From Prorocentrum cordatum (Eukaryota; Sar; Dinophyceae; Prorocentrales; Prorocentraceae), in assembly GCA_963575745.1 (NCBI GenBank), contig CAUYUJ010015700.1, positions 20,808-84,807 of the forward strand: a stretch of 64,000 nucleotides of DNA. Direction: 5' to 3'. The position numbers and the translations under genes are program-made. The notes beneath the pieces are model-generated. The model was not told where the DNA came from, made no database searches, and worked only from the letters and a program-made list of their open reading frames with translations. Each line of letters starts with the position of its first letter. Position 1 is the stretch's first letter. Below, one piece after another: positions 41,476-53,230 of the stretch.

Positions 41476-42832
41476 GGATAGAGGATGGGGGGAAGGACGA
41501 AGAAGGAGAGCGGGAACGATGGAAGCGCAATGATGGGGCTGGAGGCGCCGCAGCACTGGCGGCCCCAGCGGCCGAGCGCGCGCGCGCCCACCGCAGCGAC
41601 CGGTAGCGAGCCCCACCGCGCGCTTCGCGGCCGCGCGAGGAACGCCTCCGACGGCGACGCCGGCTGCATTCGCAAACGCCCACCGCGCATATTTCGGCGC
41701 GCCCCCTCTGCAGCCCCAGCCGTCCGACGAGCATCTCCTTCGACGGGGCCGCGAGACCGATCGACCGCGCGGGGGCCAGCTCGCACTGCGACGCCAGCGC
41801 CCGGCCCAACCCCTCGGCCTCGACCTCGCAGCCCTCGAGCCGCTGCACGCGCAGGTCTTCGACCCGCGGGAGGTCGCCGAGGAGCGCGGCATCGAGCACC
41901 TCGACGAGGGCCCTCACCTCCTCCCCAAGCTACCCCAACTGATCGGGGGGATGGACTGCGCGAGTCGCACTCGTGAGATACGTCACGAATCGGGCTTCCT
42001 GCGAGATCGACCCCGCTGCCACGGACGCCCCCCGGGCGCTCAGATTGCGCTCGATCCCCACGATCGCCAACTGCAGGAGCTTCCCCGGATGGCGGCTCGC
42101 GAAGGACACCGACGCTGGGAGCGCGGCGAAAACCCGACCCCTCGCTCTCAAATCTCCTCGGCCTCGCCCACCGCCAGAGGCGGCAGTCAGCCTCGGCCAG
42201 GGCCTCGGACGACGGCCCCCCCCTGGCGGGTTGGCCACGACTTTGGCTGAGCGCTGCAACGCTCGCCCTGCCAGGACCTCACCGACACCCGTCGCCGAGG
42301 CAGCGCCGCGGGGCTCCTTCTGACTCGCTGGGCCGTCAGGCTTGAGCTTCGCCCGCAGCTCCGCGACGCGTTTCTCTAGGTCTGGCCTGTGCGATGCTGC
42401 TGCGTTGCTGCCCTCGGCGGCGTCGAGGGCGTCGTCGCCCCCGTCGAAAGCTGCAACGCCTGCAGGGTCACCCTTCGGGGCGTCGCCCCGTTCAATTGCA
42501 GCCGGGGTCGGGGGGGCCCTCCGTGGGAAGCTGACGGGCGAGGAGCGTCGAGGTAGGGGCGCAAACGGTACGAGTCCACGTGGGCCACTCTGCCCTGATC
42601 TGGAGCCTACCGCGCCCTCGCAGAAGTGCACGAGTCCGTAACCACCAGGGCCACGAAGCAGCGACGACAGCGCTGCTACGCCCGATCCCTCTACCACGCA
42701 CATGAATTCGCCCTCCAAGAAGCAGCCGTTCATGCCGTTGACGGTGAACGACCCGCCCCTGGCAAACATGGCGAAGTGCTTGGCAGCCCCGCGGCACTCA
42801 CCCTTGTACTCGAGCGCCTCGCCGCCCCGCAC
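41354..42832 (-). pseudogene. Gag-like / LINE-ORF1-like retroelement frame with one stop
   Basis: Reading from 42832 to 41354 the frame is continuous except for a single TAG at 41930-41932 (PPDQLG, stop, LGEEVRALVEVLDAALLGD). Parts in order: FARGGSFTVNGMNGCFLEGE; a coiled-coil-like HRPDLEKRVAELRAKLK; FASRHPGKLLQLAIVGIERN with RFVTYLTSATR; then RALVEVLDAALLGDLPRVED and VQRLEGCEVEAEGLGRAL. From memory this helical order resembles a repeated dinoflagellate gag/ORF1-like protein. The 3' third is low complexity and overlaps the G-rich tract. The first codon is GTG, so the real start is unknown. Confidence 0.5.
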
Positions 42833-43445
42833 GGCCGTGAGCGAAATGCACCAGTCGTCCTGGTCTCGTCTTCCAAGGTTCGGGGCGCTTCACCTTGGGG
42901 TCGCTCCCGCCCTGGCTTGAGCAGCGGCCTTGCACAGAGGCTTGGGACGGGGCGGCGGTTCCTCGTCGACGAGCGCGGGAACATTTCCTTCGGGGTTGTT
43001 CTTCCCGCTGCTGTGTCATTTCCTCTTGGGTTTCACTTCGCCACCCTCGTCACTGGCCGCCGATGGCCGCTTGAGCGCTCAACCTGACCCTGGCGACGAG
43101 GCGGGCGCGGGACGGCCCTTCTTGAACATGCCCGCCCCGCGAGCGGGCACGCGTCGCCCCGCGGGCGGGTGGGCGCCTCCACCGCCCCTTGCCCGCACGC
43201 GACCAACGCCCCGCAAGGCGGATCCCTGGAATTCGGGGCCTAGCCTGGCGGCGCGCGTCGCGCGCGCCGCAGGCCCCCCACCACCAGGCGGCATGGCCAG
43301 GCGCGCGCGCGCGAGCGCGGGATGGGGGGGGCGCGCCGCCACAGCCGTTTTGGGCTCTCGAGCCCAAACGGCTACGGAAGAAACCGTCGAGCTCCCTCAA
43401 ACGGTTCCCGCCATGCTCCTGTGCAAAATCGTAAGCCAGAGAGCA
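42833..43445. other. GC-rich, no gene recognised
   Basis: Open frames on both strands with Arg/Ala/Gly/Pro-rich composition. It contains an inverted pair TTTTGGGCTC / GAGCCCAAA (43348-43368) forming a short hairpin. Confidence 0.4.
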
Positions 43446-43524
43446 CATTCATCACCATCATCGTCATCATCATGAGCAGCAACAATATAAACAGTATCAG
43501 TATCATCACCATCATCACCATCAC

Positions 43525-43589
<65 letters not shown>

Positions 43590-43948
43590 CCGTCATCGTC
43601 ATCGTCATCGTCATCAGCATCATCAGCATCATCAGCATCATCAGCATCATCAGCATCATCAGCATCACCCGCCCACATCAGACCATCATCGTCTGACGCA
43701 GCCTCATCGTAACCAACAGCATGATTAACCTCAACATCGGCATCGTCGTGATCATAGCGTCCGTAGTTACCCTGATAGTCATCGTCATCATCACCACCAC
43801 CACAATCATCATCATCATCATCACATCAACATCATCCTCAGCATCAGCATCAACATCATCATCATCATCAGCAGCATCATCAGCAAAATCACCATCATCA
43901 TCACAATCATCATCATCAGCAGCATCAACATCGTCATCATCACCATCG

Positions 43949-43988
<40 letters not shown>

Positions 43989-44174
43989 CATCCTCATCCT
44001 CATCCTCATCATCATCATCATCATCATAATCACCATCGTCATAGTCATCATCCTCATCACCAGAGGCAGCATCATCATGATCATCATCATCATCATCATC
44101 AGCATCATCATCACCAGCATCAGCATCATCAAAACCATCATCAGCATCATCAGCATCATCAGCATCATCATCAG

Positions 44175-44206
<32 letters not shown>

Positions 44207-44207
44207 A

Positions 44208-44249
<42 letters not shown>

Positions 44250-44326
44250 GAGCAGCAGCATCAACATCGTCATCGTCATCATCATCATCATCAGCATCAT
44301 CATCATCATCCTCATCATCCTCATCC

Positions 44327-44363
<37 letters not shown>
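43446..44363. repeat. (ATC)n microsatellite 2
   Basis: About 900 bp of ATC/CAT triplets with CAG, CCT and ACC interruptions, and a ~110-bp less repetitive patch (43660-43800). Confidence 0.97.
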
Positions 44364-44366
<3 letters not shown>

Positions 44367-45395
44367 CTTCCCTTCCCACCTGTTCCGACTCCTCTTCTTT
44401 CTCCACCTCCTCCTCCACATCTTCCTGCTCCTCCTCCTCCATCCTCCCTCCTCGGGGCCCCCTCCCTCCTCCCTCCTTCCTCATCTCTCCTTCCTCCCCC
44501 TCCTTCTTCCCCTGTATCCTCTGCACCCTCCCCCTGCTCCGCCGCCGCCGCCGCCGCCTCCCGCAGGGCGAGCCGGTGCTCGTCGACGGCCTCCCGCAGC
44601 TCGCTCCGCAGCTGCTCGTCGGGCGCGCCCGCCCTGCGGCCGCCGAGCCCAAGAAGGCAGAGCCGCGGATCGAAGGCGGCGACGACCGCGGACGACGGCG
44701 GCGGCGGCGGCGGCTGCAATGGACGGTAACGGCGACGGCGGCGAAGGCGCCTACGACGGCGCTGACCGACGGCGCAGGCGGCGGACCTGCAGCGCGAGGC
44801 TGCGTCAGCAGCGGCGGCGGCAACGAAGCGAAACGACGGCGGCAGCGGCGAGGACGAAACGAAACGACGGCGCCGGCGGGGGTGAGGCCCGCAGGGGCTC
44901 CACCCCAGAAACCTCCCTGGGGCCTCCCGCGAGCCCCCGTGGCAGCCCCCATGGGCCCCCGATTGGCCTCCAAAGGCGCCCTGGCGGCCTCCGGGGCTCC
45001 ACTGGCGGCCCGCTATGGTGGCCTCTGGGAGCCTCCCCGAGGGCCCAGGGTCATTCCTCCTCCTCCTCCTCCTCCTCCTCCTCCTCCTCCTGCTGCTGCA
45101 TCCCCGTCCTGGCACCCAGGCATACTGGAGTCCCCATCTCCTCGTATCCCATCCTTGTCAAGACTGTCTACTCCCCCTCCCCCTCCCCCTCCGCCTCCGC
45201 CTCCGCCTCCTCCTCCTCTTTCTCCTCCTCATCCTCCTCCTTTCCCCTCCTCCGTCTATTCCTCCTGCTCCTCTTCGTCCTTGTCCTTCTTCCATCTCCT
45301 CCTCCTCCTCCTCCTCCTCCTCTTCCTCCTCCTCCTCCTCCTCCTCCTCTTCCTCCTCCACCTCCTCCTCCACCTCTTCCTCTTCAGTCCCTCGT
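44364..45395. repeat. CCT-rich tracts flanking a GC-rich CGG segment
   Basis: (TCC)n at 44392-44560 and 45055-45390 flank a GC-rich part with CGG/GAC triplets (44540-44890) and a TGGGGCCTCC-type Gly/Pro stretch (44900-45050). Frames are open on both strands and not recognised. Confidence 0.8.
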
Positions 45396-45669
45396 TATGC
45401 AGGATGCCCCCCAGTGCACGTGCTGCTTACTCTCTCGCACGCGCGCACTCTGGATACCTCTTAAGATACCTCTAGGAGTACAAACAGGAACTGAACACAT
45501 AATCTGAACTGGATCCTCCTCAGCCTCAGCACCCGATCCTTTCCATTCTCGGCACCCCGAAATTATCGGAAACCCTTGGAGAACTCAAGGACCGATGGAA
45601 AAATCCGCCGATCCGGCGTTTGAAGAAGTCTACGCTGAAGCTTTGCTTCAGCATGAGCTTTAGCTCTGC
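45396..45669. other. Short unique stretch, no gene recognised
   Basis: No coding domain. Contains a small inverted repeat GAAGCTTTGCTTCAGCATGAGC near 45633. Confidence 0.4.
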
Positions 45670-46175
45670 TTGGGAGGGAGGGAGGGAGGGAGGGAGGGGG
45701 GGGACGTGATTACCTGACGAATTATGTGCACCTCCCCCCAACCTGCCAGGGAGGGAGGGGGGGGACGGAATTACCTGACGAATTATGTGCACGGCACCTC
45801 CCCCCACCCTGCCAGCTCCCAGGAGAGAGGGGGGGGGGGCAGGAGAGATGGGGGGAGCGGGGGGCGGGTACAGGACAGAGGGGGGGGAGGGGGGGACAGG
45901 AGAGAGAGGGGGGGGGAAAGGAGAGAAGGGGGGGGAAAGGAGAGAGGGGAGGGGGAAGAGGGGGGAGGGGTGGACAGGACAGAGGAGAGAGGTTGACAGG
46001 AGAGAGGGGGGGAGGGGGAAAGAAGAGAAGGGGGGGGGACAGGAAAGGGGGACGGGGGCAGGAGAGAGGGGTGGGGGGGACAAGAGAAAGAGGGGGAGAG
46101 GGAGAGGGGGGGGGGACAGGAGAGAGGGGGGGGACAGGAGAGAGGAGGGGGGGGAAGGAGAGGGGGGGGCAAGCT
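45670..46175. repeat. GGGA/GGGGAGAGA purine tract with 70-bp direct repeat
   Basis: (GGGA)n at 45675-45700, then two copies of ATTACCTGACGAATTATGTG (45709 and 45770), each followed by CACCTCCCCCCA; then ~350 bp of ACAGGAGAGAGGGGGG units. Confidence 0.9.
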
Positions 46176-46394
46176 AGGTGCGCTCGCGTCATATCTGACA
46201 TCCTACCCCTCCCTCCCATCCCTTACCATGGCGCAGATCCCCTCTCTACTCGCACAGTCGGATGTCGAGCAGGGCAATGATCCCGAAAGGGTACGCGATG
46301 CATTGTAGAGCACGGCATGGCATGGCGTAGAAGAGCGCCGCAAAGCGTAGTATCAACCTAGCATTGCATTGCATGCCGTGGCATGGCACGGGAA

Positions 46395-46590
46395 ATGACG
46401 CCAGCGCTACAGCGGGAGCACGAGTCGAAACGAGCGGAAGCGCGGAAACGAGGCCAGCGCTGCAGCGGGAGCACGATTCGGAACGAGCGGAAGCACGGAA
46501 ATGAGGCCAGCACTGCAGCGGGAGCACGATTCGGAACGAGCGGGGCCCGAAAATGAGGCCGGCGCCTCAGCGAGAGCAGCATTTTGAACA
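46395..46590. repeat. Four 53-bp tandem units
   Basis: The landmark GCCAGCGCTRCAGCGGGAGC recurs at about 46400, 46453, 46506 and 46559 with period 53. The last unit is degraded. A GCATGGCATGGC pentamer patch precedes it (46310-46395). Confidence 0.85.
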
Positions 46591-46679
46591 AAATGCAAGC
46601 GAAAACCCAACTCCGGGGAAACCTGTGTAAAAAAACAATACGCGGGGGGGGGTCGGACACTTTCAAACCGTCATCAGGG

Positions 46680-46895
46680 GAAGAGGGAGAGTAACACAGG
46701 AGAGAGGGGGAGGGGTGGACAGGAGAGAGGGGGGGAACAGGAGAGACAGGGGGGGGGAGAGCGGGGGGGGGACAGGAGAGAGGGGGGGGGGACTAGAGAG
46801 AGGGAGGGAGGGAGGGGAAAAGGACAGAGGGGGGGGCGAGGGGACAGGAGAGAGGGGGGGGACAGGAGAGAGGAGAAAGGGTGAAGGGAGGTTGG
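46680..46895. repeat. GGGGAGAGAGG purine tract
   Basis: Same ACAGGAGAGAGGGGGG units as 45830-46175, separated from them by the 53-bp repeats. Confidence 0.9.
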
Positions 46896-48425
<1,530 letters not shown>

Positions 48426-49110
48426 TATCCTACTTTCCTCTTCCACCGCCCCCCCCCCCCCCCTCGTCCACCCTAACGAGCTCCGCCTCGGCCCCCCCAT
48501 CCACCTTCTCCGCCCCCCCCCCCCCCCTCCCCATCGCCATCGACATCGCCGTCGCCATCGCCATGGTAGGTTGCCAATTAATTGATGTTATAAGCTCTTT
48601 GGTGGCCATGCTGATAAGCGAAATGTGATTATGATCGCCCGGTGATTGATATCAGCTCAGTCCTATCTTCGATGTAGGCGATGCATCCCTACATGCCATG
48701 GGCAATCGAATATGAATGGCGTCCGTTAAGCTCAGGCTAGCAACAAGATATGAGAGGGCCGGCCAGCCGGGGGAAGGCACCCGGGAGGGCGCGCGCGCGC
48801 TGGGCGAGCGGGCCGCAATCCTTTTCTTGGGCCAACCCACAACACCTGCCCAACCCCCCCCCCGCGGCCGGCCCAGCGACCTCCACTCGCTCGGGCGGGC
48901 GAACCTGACTTGGGAGAGAGCGTGAGCCACCGCCGCTCCACCGTGGAAAATCCCCGCCCTCTTCCTCCGCAACCCGCCCCCCCCACCCCCCTCGGAAAAT
49001 CCCCCCCCGGCTGCGCCCCCCCTTCTGCCCCCCCCCCCCCCCCCCCCCTCCAGCAACTGAGATTACGCGCAGATGTTAAGGCAATAACAGCATGTTATTC
49101 AGACAAGAGG
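48426..49110. other. Poly-C-rich spacer, no gene recognised
   Basis: C runs near 48450, 48510, 48860 and 49028-49048 interrupt otherwise unique sequence. No domain recognised. Confidence 0.5.
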
Positions 49111-49399
49111 TTTGATCAAGCGTTGCACCTGTGCCCGCACGCATCAGGGCCCAGGGTCTCGCGAATCGACTAAATATCAGTTCGGGAGCGGACCTGGAGA
49201 TCAGCTCCAGACTCCAGCCTGCCCCCCCATCCCACGGGCAGTCGGCGCCGCAACAGCAGCGCCCGCGCGCAGCCAGGCGCGCCGCTTCGTCGCGCAGCAA
49301 GCGCGACGGGGCGAACAAGCGGCCCCTGCTGACCACCAAGACGTTCAGCACAATATGTATCCTCAATTTTCTGTACATCAGCCAGCTCTTCCCAGGCGT

Positions 49400-49660
49400 C
49401 GGCGACGCCCTTTCCCTCTACCGGGAGGTCGGGGCGATGGCTGCTGGACGCGGGAAGCCCCCGACCGCGCTGCCAGGGTTCACCGGGCATGCGCCGCCCG
49501 GCTGGAACCGCCCGGCTGGAAGCCGGGCCTACCAGACTACGCGCTCAAGCAGTTTCTCGAGCGCCTTCATCCACGGCGGGGGCCCACACCAATCAGCGAG
49601 GAAGAATCCGGGCCCCTGATCGCCAGTCGTCTCTTGGACCAGTCTATACGCGGGCGATGA
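49400..49660 (+). pseudogene. Gag N-terminal segment
   Basis: The frame contains LEPPGWKPGLPDYALKQFLE, then PISEEESGPLIASRLLDQSI. From memory such a PPGW..G.PDY...L..L segment and EE..GPL.A.RL starts the Gag of dinoflagellate copia elements. It continues in the next frame (49489-50325) as YTRAMRNGETIAGD. Confidence 0.5.
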
Positions 49661-50325
49661 GGAACGGCGAGACCATCGCAGGCGATGCCGCTCTCACCCT
49701 GGCCAGACAGGATGAGCAGATCGACGCAGCCGGAGGCGTGCTCGTCGAAGCTGATCCTGCAGGCGCGGCTCACTTCATCCAGAAGCTGAAGGAAGCGTTC
49801 GAAATTCACGATCAAGACAAGCAGAGAGAAATACTCGACAATTTCTGGGACACACGCAGAGGCGCGAGCGGATTGCAACATTATCTATTGAAGTTCAAGC
49901 GGTATCAGGAGGCGGCAAGAAAAGCAGGACTGTCGCTGAACTCGATAGGCCTCACTCATCCTCTCTTCAAATGGAGCGGCCTCCCTGCCCGCAGAATAGC
50001 AGATATCAAGCTTAAGTACAACGGTGAGCTCAGCAAGTTCAATGAGATTTACCGAATGATCAGCAAAACTGCGATGCAAGAAATGGCAGCGGGCACTCCT
50101 CATCATCATGGACACGATGGTGAGTTTGATACCACGGAGCTGCACAACGACGACTGCAATCTCACCTACTGCACTGGTCAGGCAGATGGCGATGATTATG
50201 TTGACTTTGTGTGTGATGAGGACACGTACTTATACTACCGATGGATAATACATGACAGAACATGGAGAATGGACATACGGCGCCTGCGACGGCAACTGGA
50301 ACTGGCACGACAAGCCAGATGTTGA
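49489..50325 (+). pseudogene. Retroelement Gag core (UBN2-like)
   Basis: A 278-codon frame from an ATG. Residues ~60-195 form the Gag core: GDAALTLARQDEQIDAAGG, AAHFIQKLKEAFEIHDQDKQ, FWDTRRGASGLQHYLLKFKR, then RKAGLSLNSIGLTHPLFKWS and LKYNGELSKFNEIYRMISKT. The Trp/Arg...Y...F..Y..A...G..L pattern is that of copia Gag/UBN2 proteins, which assemble the particle. Acidic sequence (DGDDYVDFVCDEDTYLYY) follows before a frame change near 50250. Confidence 0.72.
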
Positions 50326-50446
50326 ATCCTACCTTGACGAGCTCGACCTCGACGAAGCGTATCAGATGCGCGGGTTTCGGCCCAAGTGGAGATTCAACGG
50401 ACGACGCAAAGGAAAAGGCAAGGGGCGCCTCCATGGCAAAGGTTGA
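50252..50446 (+). pseudogene. Gag acidic and GKGKG linker
   Basis: Reads MTEHGEWTYGACDGNWNWHD, then VESYLDELDLDEAYQMRGFR and GRRKGKGKGRLHGKG before TGA (GKG, stop, GRG). A CGA (Arg) to TGA change would explain the stop. The basic GKG-rich part normally precedes the zinc knuckle. Confidence 0.6.
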
Positions 50447-50459
50447 GGTCGTGGATTGA

Positions 50460-50640
50460 AAAGGACAAGGCAATGACGAAAAAACCAGAGGTCGCGATGA
50501 CGGAAGCAATAGTACGGAGGCGAACAACTGCGGCAAGAGCTACAACGGCGGCAAGAGCAAGAACAAGACGGACGGCAAGGGCTGCAGCTGATGTGGCTCA
50601 AAATGGCATCGATATCCTGATTGTCCAGCAAGGCAGCGGG
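50460..50640 (+). pseudogene. Gag CCHC zinc knuckle with internal TGA
   Basis: In this frame GGKSKNKTDGKG leads to Cys-Ser-TGA-Cys-Gly-Ser-Lys-Trp-His-Arg-Tyr-Pro-Asp-Cys at 50583-50624. The spacing is exactly CX2CX4HX4C if the TGA at 50589-50591 counts as one residue. Zinc knuckles bind the element's RNA. The TGA is most simply a CGA to TGA decay product. Confidence 0.75.
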
Positions 50641-51081
50641 GTCAGGAGGGCGATGGCGGCAAGACCTCGGTTGGCGGCTTCACGCTACACCGCCTTAGCG
50701 ATCATCATCAGCACTAGGACGACACCAGCGGCATCGCTCTCGCAGCTGGACATGACGATGGCATATACACACAACGACCTGCACAGCATCATACTTGGGA
50801 ATCCAACGAGTTCCTCCTTGGTTCAACAACAACAGCACCTCCGACGCCATCTCGGAAGACAGCCCCTCTATCGGATCCTGGAGCGCCGTCTCGTCTGTCG
50901 GCAGAGCTGGCGCCTCATCTCCGCCAGGCTCTCGGCGCGACATCGCGAGTCGCCCGCGCGTGCAAAGACCAGTTTCAGCGACATCATCAAGAGCGACAGT
51001 ACTTCGACCAGCAGCAGCAGTAACACACACGGCCTCGCATCGCCAGGGCGCGGCAGCGGCAGGAGAGACAAGTGTTTTACC

Positions 51082-51102
51082 CTTGAGCCAAAATGGTCAC
51101 CG
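51082..51102 (-). other. Candidate relic of the dinoflagellate spliced leader
   Basis: The minus strand carries CCATTTTGGCTCAAG, identical to the last 15 bases of the known DinoSL exon, and matches 18 of 21 positions over the aligned 21 bases. Spliced-leader relics mark cDNA copies of trans-spliced mRNAs that re-entered the genome. It lies between the two opposed retroelement fragments. No clear cDNA body is seen downstream on the minus strand, so chance is not excluded. Confidence 0.5.
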
Positions 51103-51299
51103 AGCGTGGTCAACTCGATCGGATACTGAATGCTAAACCTATGTTCGCGAATACAGGAGACCTGCCACATGGGTCAAGATTTCTCGATGGTTCAACAGCC
51201 CCGTTGCTGCCAGAGCCCCCTGCGAATCTGGCAACTCTATACAGCGGCGCCCCTGCCGCGAACTCAATGCCAGCTAAACGAAACAGCACAGATGGGTGA
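51093..51299 (+). pseudogene. Possible remnant downstream of Gag
   Basis: A 68-codon frame (VTERGQLDRILNAKPMFANT, LPHGSRFLDGSTAPLLPEPP). It may be the region between zinc knuckle and protease; no protease DTG is seen. It overlaps the 3' end of the minus-strand pol fragment. Confidence 0.3.
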
Positions 51300-51676
51300 A
51301 GAGACGGCACAGGCCATAAAGAAAGATAATCTTGATGGCGGTGAAACAACGTGGAACTGACGACAGGAATGGAGGGAGGGAGAGAGGAGGAGGAGGTGGA
51401 ACCGACCGAAGCCCCACCAACCACCGACCAGCCCTTCGAGTCCAGGGACTCGCCCGAAGTGACCAGCTGCTGGCTCCGGGACAACACTTGGCGGGAGGCG
51501 GCCTGGGGTCTGCACTTGAGATCTGGAGTGGCACGTCTTCTCTCTACTTCCGAGCTCTCGCCGTTAAAAACACTTCGGAGGTTGATCATCAGGTGAAATA
51601 GAGCAGCGTTCCCCTGCGTTGCGTCATCCTTGGTGAGACAATCGACTGGCATGCGCCCACGTGGAATCCATCTCAT
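51110..51676 (-). pseudogene. RNase H C-terminal end and tail
   Basis: Begins MRWIPRGRMPVDCLTKDDAT, NAALFHLMINLRSVFNGE. The MPVDCLTK Asp is the last of the four RNase H acidic positions. The remainder (Ser/Leu-rich, PPSIPVVSSTLFHRHQDYLS) is probably not conserved polyprotein. It is joined to the previous frame by a small overlap. Confidence 0.65.
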
Positions 51677-52581
51677 GGCTCATGGCCTCTCGCTCGCGCT
51701 AGAGACTCACAAGTGAAGGCCAATTCTATGCGGTAAGTCGGTCCCGGGCGCTGGCGTTTCCCTCCTTCTTTTTTAATATCATAGATAGACTTGGCGTCGA
51801 CGACAAGTACTTGGCGTTCCTGGGATCCCAAGGAACAGCCCCTCCTGAGGACGGTGGTGCATGGACTGGGAGTCCGGGCGCAATCTGGAAGGTCGACATC
51901 TCGAAACACGACGTCACGACACAGCACCTGGAGGTGCTCTACGTCAGCCACTGCGGCCGACAGTGCCTGTGTCTCACCAGCCAGGGTCGACGGTACTTTG
52001 CGCCTGAACTTGCAGCTGCGCCAGCCGAGAATCGATGCCCGGACCGCCTGTTTCTCGATCACAGACTTGTCTGCTGCCATCACCATCCAGGCTCCCTGGG
52101 CGGGGTCTACAGGCAGTCCTCGGTAATCGCCCGGACCGCCCGTAGATCCTACTCCTCCCGCGTCAGAAAAGGACACGAAGGACATGCTCTCTGGGCCTAG
52201 GCGCCAAAAAGTCAGGCCACGTGACGCCGCAGCACGAAGGTGTCTCGCGAGCTTGCTGGCATCCATGACATCTCGGGTAGTCGGGGATCGGAGCTTACTG
52301 GCCAGGATACTCGCTACTCCAGCGGCCTCTGGGCGCGACTCTCCCCCGACCCATTTAAACTTGTAAACCAAGGACCGTAAAGCTCGAAACTCAAATTCTT
52401 CCAGGGCGGAGTCCTTCCGGGCGAGACGCCCTCGGGCCATGGAAAGCGGCTTTTCCCGACTGTATCTCTCCTGATCGATAACCGTCTTCTGGGCGGTCAT
52501 CGTGATCCGTCGGCCCGCGAACTCGACTGGCCCGGAGTGGCACGCACGGCAATTCCCAAACCGAAATCGACTCTCCAGCAC
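51673..52581 (-). pseudogene. RNase H domain of second pol fragment
   Basis: A 302-codon frame. RT connection: LESRFRFGNCRACHSGPVEF, then ALRSLVYKFKWVGGESRPEA and AGVASILASKLRSPTTRDVM. RNase H: FVSFSDAGGVG, KVPSTLAGETQALSAAVADV and VVDAKSIYDIKKEGG, holding three of four catalytic acids; the fourth is in the next frame (MPVDCLTK). A frameshift near 51730-51760 separates a DRLTAIEL-type segment from its context. Confidence 0.8.
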
Positions 52582-52626
52582 TTTTCGGAGCCACGCCCTG
52601 TAGGACTATCGCTGGCGCTCATAAAG

Positions 52627-52875
52627 TCATGGAGCTCTAAGAGCATCATGTTGGTAGCGCATCCACCAGCACGGCTCGAGCAAACTGCGGGTGAAACCGC
52701 GTTGTTCTAAATGTTTGATGGCAATGCGCCTCCAAGCCATAGGAGCGTCATCCAAGCCATACACCTTCACTAAAAGGCGCATGAGTGACCCTGGCTCCAA
52801 ATTGATGCCCTCGCACGGCCCCGCGTAGACTCCACCCTGGGCGCGACGCATCCTGCTTTCACGTTTGCGATGCAT
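52627..52875 (-). pseudogene. Reverse transcriptase palm fragment lacking the catalytic Asp-Asp
   Basis: Reads GGVYAGPCEGINLEPGSLMR, LLVKVYGLDDAPMAWRRIAI and HLEQRGFTRSLLEPCWWMRY, a clear RT segment (the YGLDDAP..W part precedes motif C). A stop follows LRAP at about 52627. The ~45 bp up to LESRFRFG encode no (V/Y)xDD, so the catalytic box is deleted or destroyed. Confidence 0.78.
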
Positions 52876-53230
52876 CCGAGAAAGCCTTTGCTCATCATCA
52901 CTTGGATGAACATCATGATGGACGATGTCTGCGGGGCGGGAGCGCGCACTTCCAGGGTTCCTGAATCCGGGTCACGATGGCCGTGGGCGCACCAACTGGA
53001 CTTCGCCACCGGATTCGCAAAAGTTCCTTCCGTCGGCTTCCACCTGCGAAGCATTCGGAAGGACACGATTCTGTCGGGCTGCAATCCACATGCTGGAGCA
53101 GTCATCCGAGCGACCATTCCGCCTGTCTTTGGTTTGGCGAAGCCAGCGGATGAGCCCTCGCTTCGGCGGATAACCAGCTCTTTGCCTGGATATTACCTAT
53201 CCCTCAAGTATGTTCCGACATAGTCCCCTG
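52770..53230 (-). pseudogene. Reverse transcriptase N-terminal fragment
   Basis: Contains ILSF/RMLRRWKPTEG-like sequence, SSWCAHGHRDPDSGTLEVRA and PAPQTSSIMMFIQVMMSKGF, then LGCIANVKAGC, which matches the RT finger-palm segment ending in the first catalytic Asp region (usually ADVK.AF; here ANVKAGC, so Asp is replaced by Asn). It overlaps the palm piece in another frame. Confidence 0.7.

Larger units (their letters stand above)
49400..51300 (+). mobile_element. Gag-region remnant of a copia-like retroelement
   Basis: Plus-strand pieces in three frames form one Gag: an N-terminal PPGWKPGLPDY segment, a helical Gag core, an acidic DGEWxYGA stretch, a KGKGKG basic part and a CCHC zinc knuckle. 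The pol that should follow is absent; instead a minus-strand pol fragment begins at about 51110. Two in-frame TGA codons and frame changes mark it as decayed. Confidence 0.7.
51110..53230 (-). mobile_element. Retroelement pol fragment (RT to RNase H), second family
   Basis: Read on the minus strand: RT fingers (53117-52800), RT palm (52875-52627) and RNase H (52581-51600), then a tail to 51110. Motif wording differs from the 17.5-23.8 kb element (LVKVYGLDDAPMAWRR; SRPEAAGVASILAS), so it is a distinct retroelement family. The RT catalytic box is missing and several frameshifts occur. Confidence 0.78.

Noticed and set aside
40219-41892. Several 150-380-codon frames in the GC-rich tract
   Set aside because: High G+C makes stops rare; frames are open on both strands and no motif is seen.
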